Shown one piece after another: positions 1 through 7,548 of a DNA stretch of 49,644 nt. The stretch's first letter is position 1. Every line of letters starts with the position of its first letter. The stretch is from NCBI GenBank assembly GCA_947303255.1, contig CAMYXL010000013.1, positions 1-49,644 on the forward strand, in the 5' to 3' direction. The translations under genes and the position numbers were made by a program. The notes under the pieces were generated by a model. That model did no database searches and was not told where the DNA came from. It was given only the letters and a program-made list of their open reading frames with translations. The DNA comes from an uncultured Clostridia bacterium (lineage in GTDB: Bacteria; Bacillota; Clostridia; Saccharofermentanales; Saccharofermentanaceae).

Positions 1-957
1 AAGAAAATCTATGCTGCTTTGAAATTGCTATTGCCGTTCGTTGCAATAGCATTTTCTATATTGGTATATTACGGGATCAAGGATAACGGCAAGCAAAAGC
101 AGACCGCACATCCTTACTACCTGTGGCTAATTGGTGCCGTGGGAGTTGTGATCCTTATAGAGATAATCATCGGTTTATTCTATGAGCCGATAAGAAGTCG
201 GATACTCGGAAAAGCTCCGTTTCTTACAGGAGTATTGGTATTCCTGTTGCTTTTAAACCTTGTAACTTCAAAGACGACTTTGCTCCCGACTTTGTACTTT
301 CCGTCTCTTGACAGGATCGTGGCCGTTATCGTCGAGAACAAGATATTCCTTCTTAAGAATATCTTTGATTCCTTTAAGCTTCTCACTGTGGGCTTTGCCT
401 GGGGTGCGAGCGTGGGATTTCTGACCGGTCTTTGTCTCGGATATTTTAAGATCGTAGGCTACTGGCTTAACCCGGTAACAAAGATCATCGGACCTATTCC
501 GACAACAGCATGGATACCTCTTGCTCTGTCGACATTTCCGACCACACACAGCGCAAACGTGTTCCTTATCGCATTCGCGGTCTGGTTCCCGGTAACGCTC
601 ATGACCAGCAGCGGAATCCAGAGCATCAACAACGTAAACTTCGAAGTATCAAGAACACTTGGTGCATCGACTTTATACCAGATACTTCACGTGGCGATCC
701 CGGCCGCAATGCCTAGTATATTCCTCGGAGTCTTCTACGGAACAGTATCATCCTTTGCAACATTGATGGCTGTCGAGATGAACGGTAACTCGAGCGGAAT
801 CGGCTGGTACATCAACTGGCAGAAATCAGTCATGATGTACGACGGCGTATACGCAGGTCTTATCATAATCGCCGTGATCTGTTCGCTGACACTTACATTG
901 TTGTTCAAGGTACGTGACAAGGTACTTATCTGGCAGAAGGGAGTCATCAAATGGTAG
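1..957 (+). CDS. ABC transporter permease, SsuC/TauC-like (5' end outside window)
   Basis: Inner-membrane permease of an import ABC transporter of the sulfonate/taurine/nitrate type. The frame is open from base 1 with no convincing ribosome binding site, so the true start is probably upstream; 318 residues are visible. Two N-terminal hydrophobic segments precede the usual BPD_transp_1 domain. The EAA loop that docks on the ATPase is visible late in the protein (LGAS...IPAAMPSIF). It overlaps the ATPase gene by 7 bp, so the two are coupled. No substrate-binding protein is visible; it may lie upstream. The substrate is inferred only from family and from the sulfur-metabolism locus 6 kb downstream. 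Confidence 0.85.
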   Translation, partial: KKIYAALKLLLPFVAIAFSILVYYGIKDNGKQKQTAHPYYLWLIGAVGVVILIEIIIGLFYEPIRSRILGKAPFLTGVLVFLLLLNLVTSKTTLLPTLYFPSLDRIVAVIVENKIFLLKNIFDSFKLLTVGFAWGASVGFLTGLCLGYFKIVGYWLNPVTKIIGPIPTTAWIPLALSTFPTTHSANVFLIAFAVWFPVTLMTSSGIQSINNVNFEVSRTLGASTLYQILHVAIPAAMPSIFLGVFYGTVSSFATLMAVEMNGNSSGIGWYINWQKSVMMYDGVYAGLIIIAVICSLTLTLLFKVRDKVLIWQKGVIKW

Positions 958-1736
958 GCGAGATACGAATAGAAAATGTATACAAGAAATTTCCGAATAC
1001 CGACCCGACCAAAGAAGATGTACAGACATTAAACGGTCTGTCTCTCAAGGTTGAAGCAGGATCGTTCGTAAGCCTGATCGGTCCTTCGGGATGCGGCAAG
1101 TCAACACTCCTTCGAATCATCGGAGGACTTGATAAGGCCACTGAAGGAAAGCTTTATATAGATGATCAGGAGATCAAAAAACCCGGAAGCGACAGAGGAT
1201 TTGCTTTCCAGGGATCAAACCTTTTCCCGTGGCTGACTGTGGAGAAGAACATCGCCTTCGGACTTAAGGCAAGACATGTCTATAAGGAAAGAAAAGGGGA
1301 TGTCGAGGACTTCATAAAACTTGTAGGCCTGGAAGGATTTGAAAAGTCCTATCCACATCAGCTGTCGGGAGGCATGCAGCAGAGGGCGTCACTAGCAAGG
1401 GCCCTGGTGGGACACCCGTCGGTGCTCCTTTTGGATGAGCCTTTGGGAGCTCTCGATGCATTTACCAGAATGAATCTTCAGGATGAGATATTAAACATCT
1501 GGAAGAAACATAATATGACCATGATAATGGTCACCCATGATGTTGATGAAGCTATCTATATGTCGGACAAAGTTGTTGTTATGTCAGCCCGTCCTTCAAA
1601 GGTCGAAGCTATCATCGATATCGATCTTCCAAGACCTCGTGCCCGTGCTCAGGATACTTTCCAGGAGTACAGGACCCGGATCTTGAATGTATTAAATCTC
1701 GGCGGCCAGATCAATGACGTCGAATACTATCTCTAA
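951..1736 (+). CDS. ABC transporter ATPase, SsuB/TauB-like
   Basis: Cytoplasmic ATPase partner of the preceding permease, 261 residues, the normal length for SsuB/TauB/NrtD proteins. Walker A is GPSGCGKST (residues 44-52). The Q-loop (FQGSNLFPW), signature LSGGMQQR, Walker B LLLDEP and switch histidine (VTHD) are all present, so it should be active. ATG at 951 lies inside the end of the permease gene. The C-terminal tail (LPRPRARA) is typical of sulfonate/nitrate importers. The exact substrate cannot be read from the ATPase. Confidence 0.9.
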   Translation: MVGEIRIENVYKKFPNTDPTKEDVQTLNGLSLKVEAGSFVSLIGPSGCGKSTLLRIIGGLDKATEGKLYIDDQEIKKPGSDRGFAFQGSNLFPWLTVEKNIAFGLKARHVYKERKGDVEDFIKLVGLEGFEKSYPHQLSGGMQQRASLARALVGHPSVLLLDEPLGALDAFTRMNLQDEILNIWKKHNMTMIMVTHDVDEAIYMSDKVVVMSARPSKVEAIIDIDLPRPRARAQDTFQEYRTRILNVLNLGGQINDVEYYL

Positions 1737-1761
1737 TAATCTTAAGTTGAGGAAAACACTA

Positions 1762-2163
1762 ATGAAAAACAGATTTATCATAGCAGCACTTTTTATCCTT
1801 GCAGGACTTCTTGTGATCCTTATCCCGACCGTTCTTTTTCCGGTCTGCGAAAGCGAGATGAAGATGGCTTGTTACTATACAAAGCAGGCTGAGATCGGCG
1901 TGGGAGCAGTTATACTTCTCCTTGGTATCGTATCGGCACTCTTCTCTGACAAGAAGATAAGAGCAGGCATAAGTATCGCACAGTTCTTTAACGGTGCCTT
2001 GGTACTGGCTTTGCCTTTGAAACTAACTGGACTTTGCAAGATGAGCGATATGGCATGTAAGGCAAAGACACAACCGGCACTTATCGTAATCAGCGTATTG
2101 ATACTCGTAATCGCAGGTGTCAATTTCGGATACCTGGCTGCAACCGGAAATAAAGATGATTAA
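1762..2163 (+). CDS. DUF4418 family membrane protein
   Basis: 133-residue protein with four hydrophobic segments and Cys-containing loops (FPVCESEMKMACYY; LCKMSDMACKAK), resembling DUF4418 proteins. An upstream in-frame ATG at 1714 lies inside the ATPase gene; ATG at 1762 follows a GAGGAAA ribosome binding site and begins a normal membrane N-terminus (MKNRFIIAALF), so it is preferred. It overlaps the next gene by 8 bp and belongs with the FtsX-like permease and ATPase downstream, the usual company of this family. Function is unknown; an accessory role in the MacB-like export complex is inferred from context. Confidence 0.7.
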   Translation: MKNRFIIAALFILAGLLVILIPTVLFPVCESEMKMACYYTKQAEIGVGAVILLLGIVSALFSDKKIRAGISIAQFFNGALVLALPLKLTGLCKMSDMACKAKTQPALIVISVLILVIAGVNFGYLAATGNKDD

Positions 2164-3361
2164 AAGTAAGATCCGTAGTATTTTATCCGGCATAAGAAGC
2201 CGCATCTTCTACAGCACTTGCCTTGTCATAACAACGGCGGTGCTGTCGTTTATGCTGTTTTCGGGAAGCATAATAAAGGGAAGCCTCGATAAGGGAATGG
2301 ACAACATGGACCGAAGGCTCGGTTCTGACATCATGCTGGTTCCGAAGGGATCCAGGGAGCAGGCCGAGAATCTTCTTCTTGAAGGTCAGAGGGGCACGTT
2401 CTATTTTGACGGTTCCGTCGACGATAAGGTCAAGGATATCGAGGGCATCAGCGAAGTTACATCTCAGTGCTTCCTCAAATCCTTGTCGGCGGATTGCTGC
2501 AGCAGTGAAGTCGAGCTTGTTTTCTATGATCCTGATACAGATTTTGTGGTAGGTCCGTGGATCGAGACAAATTATAAGAGTGATCTTAAGAAGGATAATG
2601 TTATTGTCGGAAGCGACATCGTTACTGAAAACGGAACCATCAAACTTTTCGGAAAAGATTATGAGGTCGTATCACAGATGGCCAAGACAGGAACGGCTCT
2701 CGACAGTTCCGTTTATTTCTCGGATGAATCGATGGCGTCTGTTATTGCCGATGCCGAGGAAAAGAATTCATTCCTGACTGAAGAGCAGAAAGACGGCGAT
2801 ATCTTATCGTCAGTTTTTATAAACCTTAAGGACGGATATAACGAAGACGATGTCATAAGAGAATGTCATGCCAAAGCGGGTGACGTTTTTGATGTCGTAT
2901 ATCCGAAGCAGCTTAATGAATCTCTGTCGGATAATCTTTTGAGGATCACGGATATCGTAGGAGCAGTAGTCCTTATAGGGGGAATTCTTCTGTTCGGTAT
3001 CCTGGTACTCATTAACAGCGTGATCATAGAAAGCAGAAAGCAGGAAGTGGCTCTTTTGAGAGTCCTCGGAAATTCCAAGAGCAAGATGGCTTTGATGCTC
3101 ATTTCCGAGACTGGTGCCGTAAGTTTATTCGGTTCTCTGGTCGGTTGTCTTTTAGGTGCTCTTATCGTCATCCCGTTCGGTCGATATATCGGTATGAGTC
3201 TGTCGATGCCGTACTTGGGTCCGAGTTTTATCGGTGCTTCAGTACAGGTTATTGTCATTATGGCAATCGTATTCCTTGTAGCTTTGGTATCATCGATCCT
3301 GTTCGTATTTCACGTTACCGGTATCGAGCCTTATCTGGCGCTTAAAAAGGAGGCAGAATGA
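2156..3361 (+). CDS. FtsX-like/MacB-type ABC permease
   Basis: 401-residue permease with one N-terminal membrane segment (near residues 15-35), an extracytoplasmic domain of about 220 residues and three C-terminal segments forming the FtsX domain (motif VALLRVLGNSKSK). ATG at 2156 is chosen because it overlaps the preceding gene and starts directly before the basic, hydrophobic N-terminus; the frame extends 39 bases upstream without a site. It overlaps the ATPase by 4 bp (ATGA). The trio resembles MacB/LolCDE-type mechanotransmission transporters that act on lipoproteins, peptides or cell-wall enzymes; the substrate is unknown. Confidence 0.85.
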   Translation: MIKSKIRSILSGIRSRIFYSTCLVITTAVLSFMLFSGSIIKGSLDKGMDNMDRRLGSDIMLVPKGSREQAENLLLEGQRGTFYFDGSVDDKVKDIEGISEVTSQCFLKSLSADCCSSEVELVFYDPDTDFVVGPWIETNYKSDLKKDNVIVGSDIVTENGTIKLFGKDYEVVSQMAKTGTALDSSVYFSDESMASVIADAEEKNSFLTEEQKDGDILSSVFINLKDGYNEDDVIRECHAKAGDVFDVVYPKQLNESLSDNLLRITDIVGAVVLIGGILLFGILVLINSVIIESRKQEVALLRVLGNSKSKMALMLISETGAVSLFGSLVGCLLGALIVIPFGRYIGMSLSMPYLGPSFIGASVQVIVIMAIVFLVALVSSILFVFHVTGIEPYLALKKEAE

Positions 3362-4002
3362 TGCTTACTTCGGAAAATGTTACATACAGATATAAGAAGA
3401 ACAAAAGGACAATTCTCGATTCGGTCAACTATAGTCTTGAAGAAGGCTGCTTCAGTGCGGTAATGGGAGAATCCGGAAGCGGCAAGAGTACGTTCCTGGC
3501 AGTAATGGCAGGGATACTTAAGCCACTGGAAGGAACCGTAAGATATAACGATGTGGATCTTTATGAGTTGAAGGATAAGGAACTGTCGAGGATACATAGA
3601 AACAGTATCTGTTATGTTCCTCAAAGCAATATAATGCTCAAGAACATTACTGTCTTGGAAAATATCGTTAATCCGTATTTGGAAACTGCTTCTGATGAAG
3701 ATCTTAAGGAAAAGGCCGTATCACTTTTGGAAAAACTCGGTATAGGAAATCTGGCAGGGAATTATCCGTATGAACTTTCAGGAGGAGAACTTAAGAGAGC
3801 TTCTATTGTTCGTGCCGCTCTTATGGACCCCAAGGTCATCATTGCCGATGAACCGACGACGGGTCTTGATAAGGAAACCGGAAACAGGATCCTGAGTTTT
3901 CTTTCGGAATATGCCAAGGCGGGAAATTCCGTTTTGGTCGCAACTCATGATGAACATATCGAAGGATATGCCGATAATATCTTAAGATTGGAGAGATCAT
4001 GA
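3358..4002 (+). CDS. ABC transporter ATPase, LolD/MacB-like
   Basis: 214-residue ATPase serving the FtsX-like permease. Walker A GESGSGKST (residues about 38-46), Q-loop YVPQSNIML, signature LSGGELKRASI, Walker B VIIADEPT and switch region VATHD are present. The ELSGGELKR form of the signature and the short length are typical of LolD/MacB-type subunits. It overlaps the permease before it and the acetyltransferase after it by 4 bp each, so translation is coupled along the whole run from 1762 to 4424. Confidence 0.88.
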   Translation: MMLTSENVTYRYKKNKRTILDSVNYSLEEGCFSAVMGESGSGKSTFLAVMAGILKPLEGTVRYNDVDLYELKDKELSRIHRNSICYVPQSNIMLKNITVLENIVNPYLETASDEDLKEKAVSLLEKLGIGNLAGNYPYELSGGELKRASIVRAALMDPKVIIADEPTTGLDKETGNRILSFLSEYAKAGNSVLVATHDEHIEGYADNILRLERS

Positions 4003-4424
4003 TGGTTTTCGAGATAAAGACTGATATGGACGGGATCGATTTTGATGAAGTAGCTGGGCTCTTGAACGGATACGGGTTGAGCGATCTTGACAGTGAGACG
4101 CAGAAGATCGTTTTCGAGAGAAGCTATGCAAAGGTATTTATACTTGATGACGGGCATGTGGCCGGTGTCGGAAGGGCACTGTCTGACGGAATATGTCAGG
4201 CGTCGATCTATAACATAGCGGTTAGGGAGGACCTGTGGGGAAAAGGCCTCGGAAAGACTATTGTGGATGAACTTCTTAAGCAGGTTGAAGGCTGCAATGT
4301 GGTCTTGTATACGCACCCGAAGCACATTGGATTATATGAGCATTGGGGATTCAAAAAACTGAAGACGTCGTATGCACATTTTCAAAGAGAAGAATATTTT
4401 GTCTCACAGGGATTCCTGGAGTGA
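3999..4424 (+). CDS. GNAT family N-acetyltransferase
   Basis: 141-residue acetyl-CoA-dependent acetyltransferase. Strand 4 and motif A are seen as IYNIAVREDLWGKGLGKTIVDELL, with the acetyl-CoA loop (GKGLGK), and motif B as YTHPKHIGLYEHWGFKKL. Start is ATG 3999 or 4002, both inside the ATGA overlap with the ATPase gene. The target is unknown; position at the end of the exporter operon is the only clue. Confidence 0.8.
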   Translation: MMVFEIKTDMDGIDFDEVAGLLNGYGLSDLDSETQKIVFERSYAKVFILDDGHVAGVGRALSDGICQASIYNIAVREDLWGKGLGKTIVDELLKQVEGCNVVLYTHPKHIGLYEHWGFKKLKTSYAHFQREEYFVSQGFLE

Positions 4425-4449
4425 TATTATGTTTTGGGAGGAACGGATC

Positions 4450-5043
4450 ATGATTACAAGAGATGAAGCATATACATTACTTAAGAAATATAATAAGGAT
4501 TCATTTCATATCCAGCATGCGCTGACTGTTGAGGAAGTCATGAAATGGTATGCAAGGGAATTAGGTTATGGTGATAATGAAGAGTACTGGGGTATAGTCG
4601 GTCTTCTTCATGATATCGATTTTGAGATATATCCTGAGGAACACTGCCTTAAGGCACCTGAACTTCTAAGGGACGGCGGTGTCAGTGACGATATCATCCA
4701 TGCAGTATGTTCACACGGTTACGGTATTACGGTAGGATGCGGAGTGACCATTGATGTGGAACCTATTCATGAAATGGAAAAGGTATTGTTTGCTGCAGAT
4801 GAACTTACCGGTCTTATCGGAGCGGCGGCGCTTATGAGACCGTCGAAGAGTACCAAGGACATGGAACTTAAATCCCTTAAAAAGAAATACAAGAGTAAGG
4901 GATTTGCTGCAGGATGTTCAAGAGAAGTTATCGAGCGCGGAGCAGATCAGCTCGGATGGGAGTTGGATAAACTTCTTACGATGACACTCAAGGCAATGGC
5001 AGATACAGAAGACATAATATCTGATAAGATGAATGAGATATAA
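4450..5043 (+). CDS. HD domain hydrolase
   Basis: 197-residue predicted metal-dependent phosphohydrolase. The HD motif is visible as LLHDID (H54, D55), with upstream histidines (H20, H23) and further candidates at CSHGYG. A farther in-frame ATG exists at 4372, but GGGAGGAA six bases before ATG 4450 decides the start. It follows the acetyltransferase by 25 bp and precedes the tautomerase by 20 bp, likely the same transcript. The family includes nucleotide phosphohydrolases; substrate not assignable. Confidence 0.75.
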   Translation: MITRDEAYTLLKKYNKDSFHIQHALTVEEVMKWYARELGYGDNEEYWGIVGLLHDIDFEIYPEEHCLKAPELLRDGGVSDDIIHAVCSHGYGITVGCGVTIDVEPIHEMEKVLFAADELTGLIGAAALMRPSKSTKDMELKSLKKKYKSKGFAAGCSREVIERGADQLGWELDKLLTMTLKAMADTEDIISDKMNEI

Positions 5044-5063
5044 AAGTATTGGAGGATAAAGAT

Positions 5064-5288
5064 ATGCCACACATTCAGATCAATTGCTATCCGGGAAGAA
5101 CAAAGGAGATGAAGCAAAACTGTGCAGACAAGGTTGCTGCTACAGTTGCAGAAACATTGGGATGTAATCTTTCTTCTGTTTCAGTTGCTTTTAACGAGAT
5201 CGAGCAGTCTGACTGGAAGGATTTCTATAACAACACGATCATGGCTGATGAGGATGCTTTGTACATCAAACCGGGTTATGAGGTATAA
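5064..5288 (+). CDS. 4-oxalocrotonate tautomerase-like protein
   Basis: 74-residue small tautomerase. The Met at 5064 is followed directly by Pro (MPHIQINCYPGRT), the N-terminal catalytic proline of this superfamily after Met removal; this also decides the start over an in-frame TTG 15 bases upstream. The ribosome binding site is GGAGG. The physiological substrate of such stand-alone tautomerases is usually unknown. Confidence 0.82.
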   Translation: MPHIQINCYPGRTKEMKQNCADKVAATVAETLGCNLSSVSVAFNEIEQSDWKDFYNNTIMADEDALYIKPGYEV

Positions 5289-5290
5289 CC

Positions 5291-5770
5291 ATGGCGCTTG
5301 AAAGAGCAAAAGAGCATTTACGTAAGACCGGATTTGAAGACAGGATCATCATTCCCGAGAAGAGCAGTGCAACAGTTGCGGAAGCTGCAGAGGCTCTCGG
5401 TTGCGAGCCCGGCATGATCGCTAAGACATTGTCATTTCTTCAGGACGATAAACCGGTGTTGATACTGGTCGAAGGTCTGGCCAGGATCGATAACAAGAAG
5501 TATAAGGCCCGTTTCGGTCTTAAGGCCAAGATGATCCCGGGTGAGCTGGTAGAGGAATTGATCGGTCATGATATCGGAGGCGTATGTCCTTTTGGTATAA
5601 ATAGCGGAGTGACGGTTTACTTGGATGAGAGTCTGAAGCAACACTCTATTGTTTACCCTGCGGCAGGTACGGACCACAGTGCAGTACGACTGTCTATTGA
5701 AGACCTTGAAAAATGCAGCGGATACTCGGAATGGGTTGATGTGTGCAAAGGACCGGATCCGATAACATAA
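5291..5770 (+). CDS. YbaK/EbsC-type aminoacyl-tRNA deacylase
   Basis: 159-residue editing-type protein that hydrolyses mischarged aminoacyl-tRNA in characterised homologues. The conserved lysine is in MIAKTLSF (K45), and the glycine-rich loop is GHDIGGVCPFG. It starts 2 bp after the tautomerase stop and is the last gene before the first palindrome cluster, whose first hairpin can serve as its terminator. Cys- or Pro-tRNA specificity cannot be told by eye. Confidence 0.85.
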   Translation: MALERAKEHLRKTGFEDRIIIPEKSSATVAEAAEALGCEPGMIAKTLSFLQDDKPVLILVEGLARIDNKKYKARFGLKAKMIPGELVEELIGHDIGGVCPFGINSGVTVYLDESLKQHSIVYPAAGTDHSAVRLSIEDLEKCSGYSEWVDVCKGPDPIT

Positions 5771-5800
5771 AATACCGGATATATAATAAATAAACAGAAA

Positions 5801-5842
5801 ACTAACCTAAATTCGATTTTTGACGTTTAGGTTAGTTTTTTT
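5801..5842 (+). terminator. Rho-independent terminator of the 4450-5770 genes
   Basis: An 11-bp perfect stem (ACTAACCTAAA pairing with TTTAGGTTAGT) with a 14-base loop and a run of seven T directly after it. It is also unit 1 of the palindrome cluster described next; only this unit has a clear T-run on the plus strand here. Confidence 0.75.
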
Positions 5843-6028
5843 AATCGTCTCTGAGATGGTCATACTAACCTCAAAAAGCATATTCGACTTCTGGGTTAGT
5901 ATAATTTCTTTGATTATGATTTTTTATACTTACCTATTGTCGAAAAAAGAGTGTTTAGGTTAGTATGGTGACTTCAATTATCAAAGATTATACTAACCTA
6001 TATGGCGATAATGAGCGATTAGGTTAGT
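5801..6028. repeat. Palindrome cluster 1: four 37-bp inverted repeats at 64-bp period
   Basis: Four units at 5801-5836, 5864-5900, 5928-5964 and 5992-6028. Each begins with ACTAACCT (or ACTTACCT) and ends with AGGTTAGT (or GGGTTAGT). Unit starts are 63, 64 and 64 bp apart. Interiors and the ~27-bp gaps differ, so only the arms are conserved. The same architecture recurs at 14717-14946 and 21454-21682. It is not a CRISPR array: repeats are not identical and no cas genes are near. It occupies most of the 367-bp gap between 5770 and 6138. Confidence 0.9.
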
Positions 6029-6049
6029 ATGTGTTTTTAATCTGCTAAA

Positions 6050-6117
6050 GATTGAGACTCAATCAGAAAAATTGAGACTAAATATGAATGACTTTCTTAT
6101 GTTTTGCTTCCTATAAT
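6050..6117 (+). promoter_or_regulatory. Promoter with a 15-bp perfect palindrome
   Basis: TATAAT lies at 6112-6117, 20 bases before the GTAGGAGG site of the next gene; a -35 is weak (TGAC-like about 17 bases upstream). A perfect palindrome GATTGAGACTCAATC sits at 6050-6064 and a partial copy, ATTGAGACTAAAT, at 6071-6083, the position of an operator just upstream of the -35. Regulator unknown. Confidence 0.5.
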
Positions 6118-6137
6118 GAAGTAGGAGGTAAAGCATT

Positions 6138-6932
6138 ATGACACTAAACAGATTCAGAGCACAGTTACAATCACGTGTAAAACTTTTGGATATGCTTATA
6201 AATCAAAAAGAGAAGGCCGTCAAGGCAGCTCCTCCCGGAAGAATGATAATATCCAATTCATGCAAGGTTCAGTATTTCAGAATTGACGAAAAAACAGGTG
6301 AGCACATATACATTTCCAAGAAGAATATTGAGATCATCAAGGGCTTAGCGCAGAAGGCGTATGATACTAATGTCCTTAATAATGCTTACAAAGAAAAAGA
6401 AATGTTGGAAAACCTTCTTAAAAAGTATCCGACTATTACCATGGAGGAATATTTTGAAACCTTATCTGATGAGAGGAAAAAACTCATCTCACCTGTATGG
6501 CTTCCTAATGAAGACTACATAAGGAGGTGGCAGAGAGCACCTTATATTCAAAAGAAAGGGATAGATAATGAGCAATGTTTCCTGACAAACAGAGGAGAGC
6601 ACGTTAGGTCCAAGAGCGAGAAGATCATTGCCGACAGACTTAATGACAGAAATATCCCATACAGGTATGAAGCAGAACTGATCCTTGAGGACGGTTCGGT
6701 CATTCATCCTGACTTTACATTGCTGAATATGAGGACAAGAACCGAGGTGTATCTGGAACATTGCGGAATGATGGATAATCCTAAGTATGCTAACCAAGCA
6801 GTCAGGAGGATAAATCTGTACACGAGAAACGGTATCTTACTTGGCGACAGGTTATGGATTACGATGGAAACAGATCAGGTACCGTTAGACGTCTCTTTGT
6901 TAGATAAGGTAATAAATCAGGCTCTTAGTTGA
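6138..6932 (+). CDS. PD-(D/E)XK nuclease-like protein of unknown role
   Basis: 264 residues. A Lys-rich, probably helical N-terminal half is followed by a C-terminal segment that looks like a restriction-endonuclease fold: SKSEKIIADRL (E161), a beta strand ending in HPDFTLL (D192) and VYLEHCGMM (E207/H208) where the (D/E)XK element would be. Similar hypothetical proteins are common in Clostridia. A clear GTAGGAGG site supports ATG 6138. No methylase or mobile element is next to it, so a restriction role is not supported; a nuclease function is inference. Confidence 0.55.
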   Translation: MTLNRFRAQLQSRVKLLDMLINQKEKAVKAAPPGRMIISNSCKVQYFRIDEKTGEHIYISKKNIEIIKGLAQKAYDTNVLNNAYKEKEMLENLLKKYPTITMEEYFETLSDERKKLISPVWLPNEDYIRRWQRAPYIQKKGIDNEQCFLTNRGEHVRSKSEKIIADRLNDRNIPYRYEAELILEDGSVIHPDFTLLNMRTRTEVYLEHCGMMDNPKYANQAVRRINLYTRNGILLGDRLWITMETDQVPLDVSLLDKVINQALS

Positions 6933-6955
6933 TCATAAAAAGGAGAGTTATATAT

Positions 6956-7234
6956 ATGAACAGAAAAACAGTAGCCATAATCATTGAATTGATACCGATC
7001 ATCGCAGCGCCGCTTGCTATCGCTCTTATGTTAGCGGCTGTGGATTCGACTGTAATAAGATGGGTTATCAATATTGCTACATTAATAGGATTCCTCGGAT
7101 TTGTGTTCTTTATTGTCGGACGAATTATAGGGAAGAAGAGTAAGGTTATTATCTTCTTGGGTATACTGGATATTCTGGCAACGCTTAGTATCGTGGGCTT
7201 TTATGTGCTGGCGATCATAAGTATCGCGTTGTGA
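6956..7234 (+). CDS. Small three-segment membrane protein, unknown
   Basis: 92 residues with three hydrophobic segments and short basic loops (GRIIGKKSK), starting MNRKTVAIII. ATG 6956 follows GGAGAG at good distance; the frame extends back to 6929 without a better site. It is 23 bp after the nuclease-like gene and may be co-transcribed. Not recognised as a named family. Confidence 0.55.
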   Translation: MNRKTVAIIIELIPIIAAPLAIALMLAAVDSTVIRWVINIATLIGFLGFVFFIVGRIIGKKSKVIIFLGILDILATLSIVGFYVLAIISIAL

Positions 7235-7242
7235 TAATATTC

Positions 7243-7335
7243 GCCTATTAACCCAGTAGGTGATTATAAGTAAAAGTTATCACCCATGATAATTATTAGC
7301 AATTTTTCAAACCACTCGGGCAGTGGTACTATAAT
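7243..7335 (+). promoter_or_regulatory. Promoter and Rrf2-like operators of the sulfur/nitrogenase-like operon
   Basis: TATAAT at 7330-7335 with a poor -35 (TTCAAA, 7306-7311, 18-bp spacer). Three dyads lie here. 7243-7261 has the same 19-bp layout as the iscS operator (rCCyAy...AGTAGGT). 7277-7292 is TTATCA-4-TGATAA. 7311-7327 is ACCACT-5-AGTGGT, exactly in the -35/-10 spacer, an ideal repressor position. The resemblance to Rrf2-family (IscR/CymR) sites and the cysteine genes downstream suggest control by cysteine or Fe-S status; the regulator gene itself is not in the window. Confidence 0.6.
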
Positions 7336-7378
7336 GTCATCCAAACAAAATAACCCTGACGAAAAGGAGGAATGCAAC

Positions 7379-7456
7379 ATGAAGAATATAACTAACATGA
7401 AGGAGGAAATGTGTCAGATGTGTCAGATGTGTTCTATGTGTTGTAGGACGAATTAA
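7379..7456 (+). CDS. 25-residue Met-Cys repeat leader peptide
   Basis: A short frame with a strong AAAAGGAGG site 8 bases before ATG 7379. The peptide ends in a strict triplet pattern, MCQ MCQ MCS MCC, with Cys at 12, 15, 18, 21 and 22 and Met at 11, 14, 17 and 20. It stops 92 bp before the cysteine synthase. Two readings fit: a leader peptide on which ribosomes stall when charged Cys- or Met-tRNA is short, as known for polycysteine leaders in actinobacteria, or a small metal/sulfur-binding peptide. The position between promoter and a cysteine operon favours the first. An internal AAGGAGGAA before ATG 7409 could give a shorter start. Confidence 0.7.
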   Translation: MKNITNMKEEMCQMCQMCSMCCRTN

Positions 7457-7473
7457 TCAGAACAGACTTTTTT
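7430..7473 (+). promoter_or_regulatory. Possible attenuator overlapping the leader's Cys codons
   Basis: TGTTCT (7430-7435, codons 18-19 of the leader peptide) can pair with AGAACA (7459-7464), followed by GAC and six T (7468-7473). A second pairing, TTGG/ACAAC with GTTGT/CCAA (about 7472-7512), could compete. A ribosome stalled on the Cys codons would cover the first stem. The 6-bp stem is weak, so this is a suggestion only. Confidence 0.25.
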
Positions 7474-7548
7474 GGAACAACGTTTTATCAATTATCTTAC
7501 GGTTGTCACCAAGAAGGCGGCGGCCAATTTTTTTAGGAGGAAACTACT

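Noticed and set aside
1714..1761. Upstream start of the DUF4418 protein
   Set aside because: Lies inside the ATPase gene and adds a non-hydrophobic extension; ATG 1762 has a proper site.
5801..6028. CRISPR array, because 37-bp repeats alternate with ~27-bp spacers
   Set aside because: Only the 8-bp arms are conserved, not the whole repeat; four units only; no cas genes; arms are inverted copies that form hairpins. An integron attC array was also considered but core sites and an integrase are missing.
6138..6932. Restriction endonuclease of a restriction-modification system
   Set aside because: No methyltransferase gene nearby; only a weak PD-(D/E)XK resemblance.
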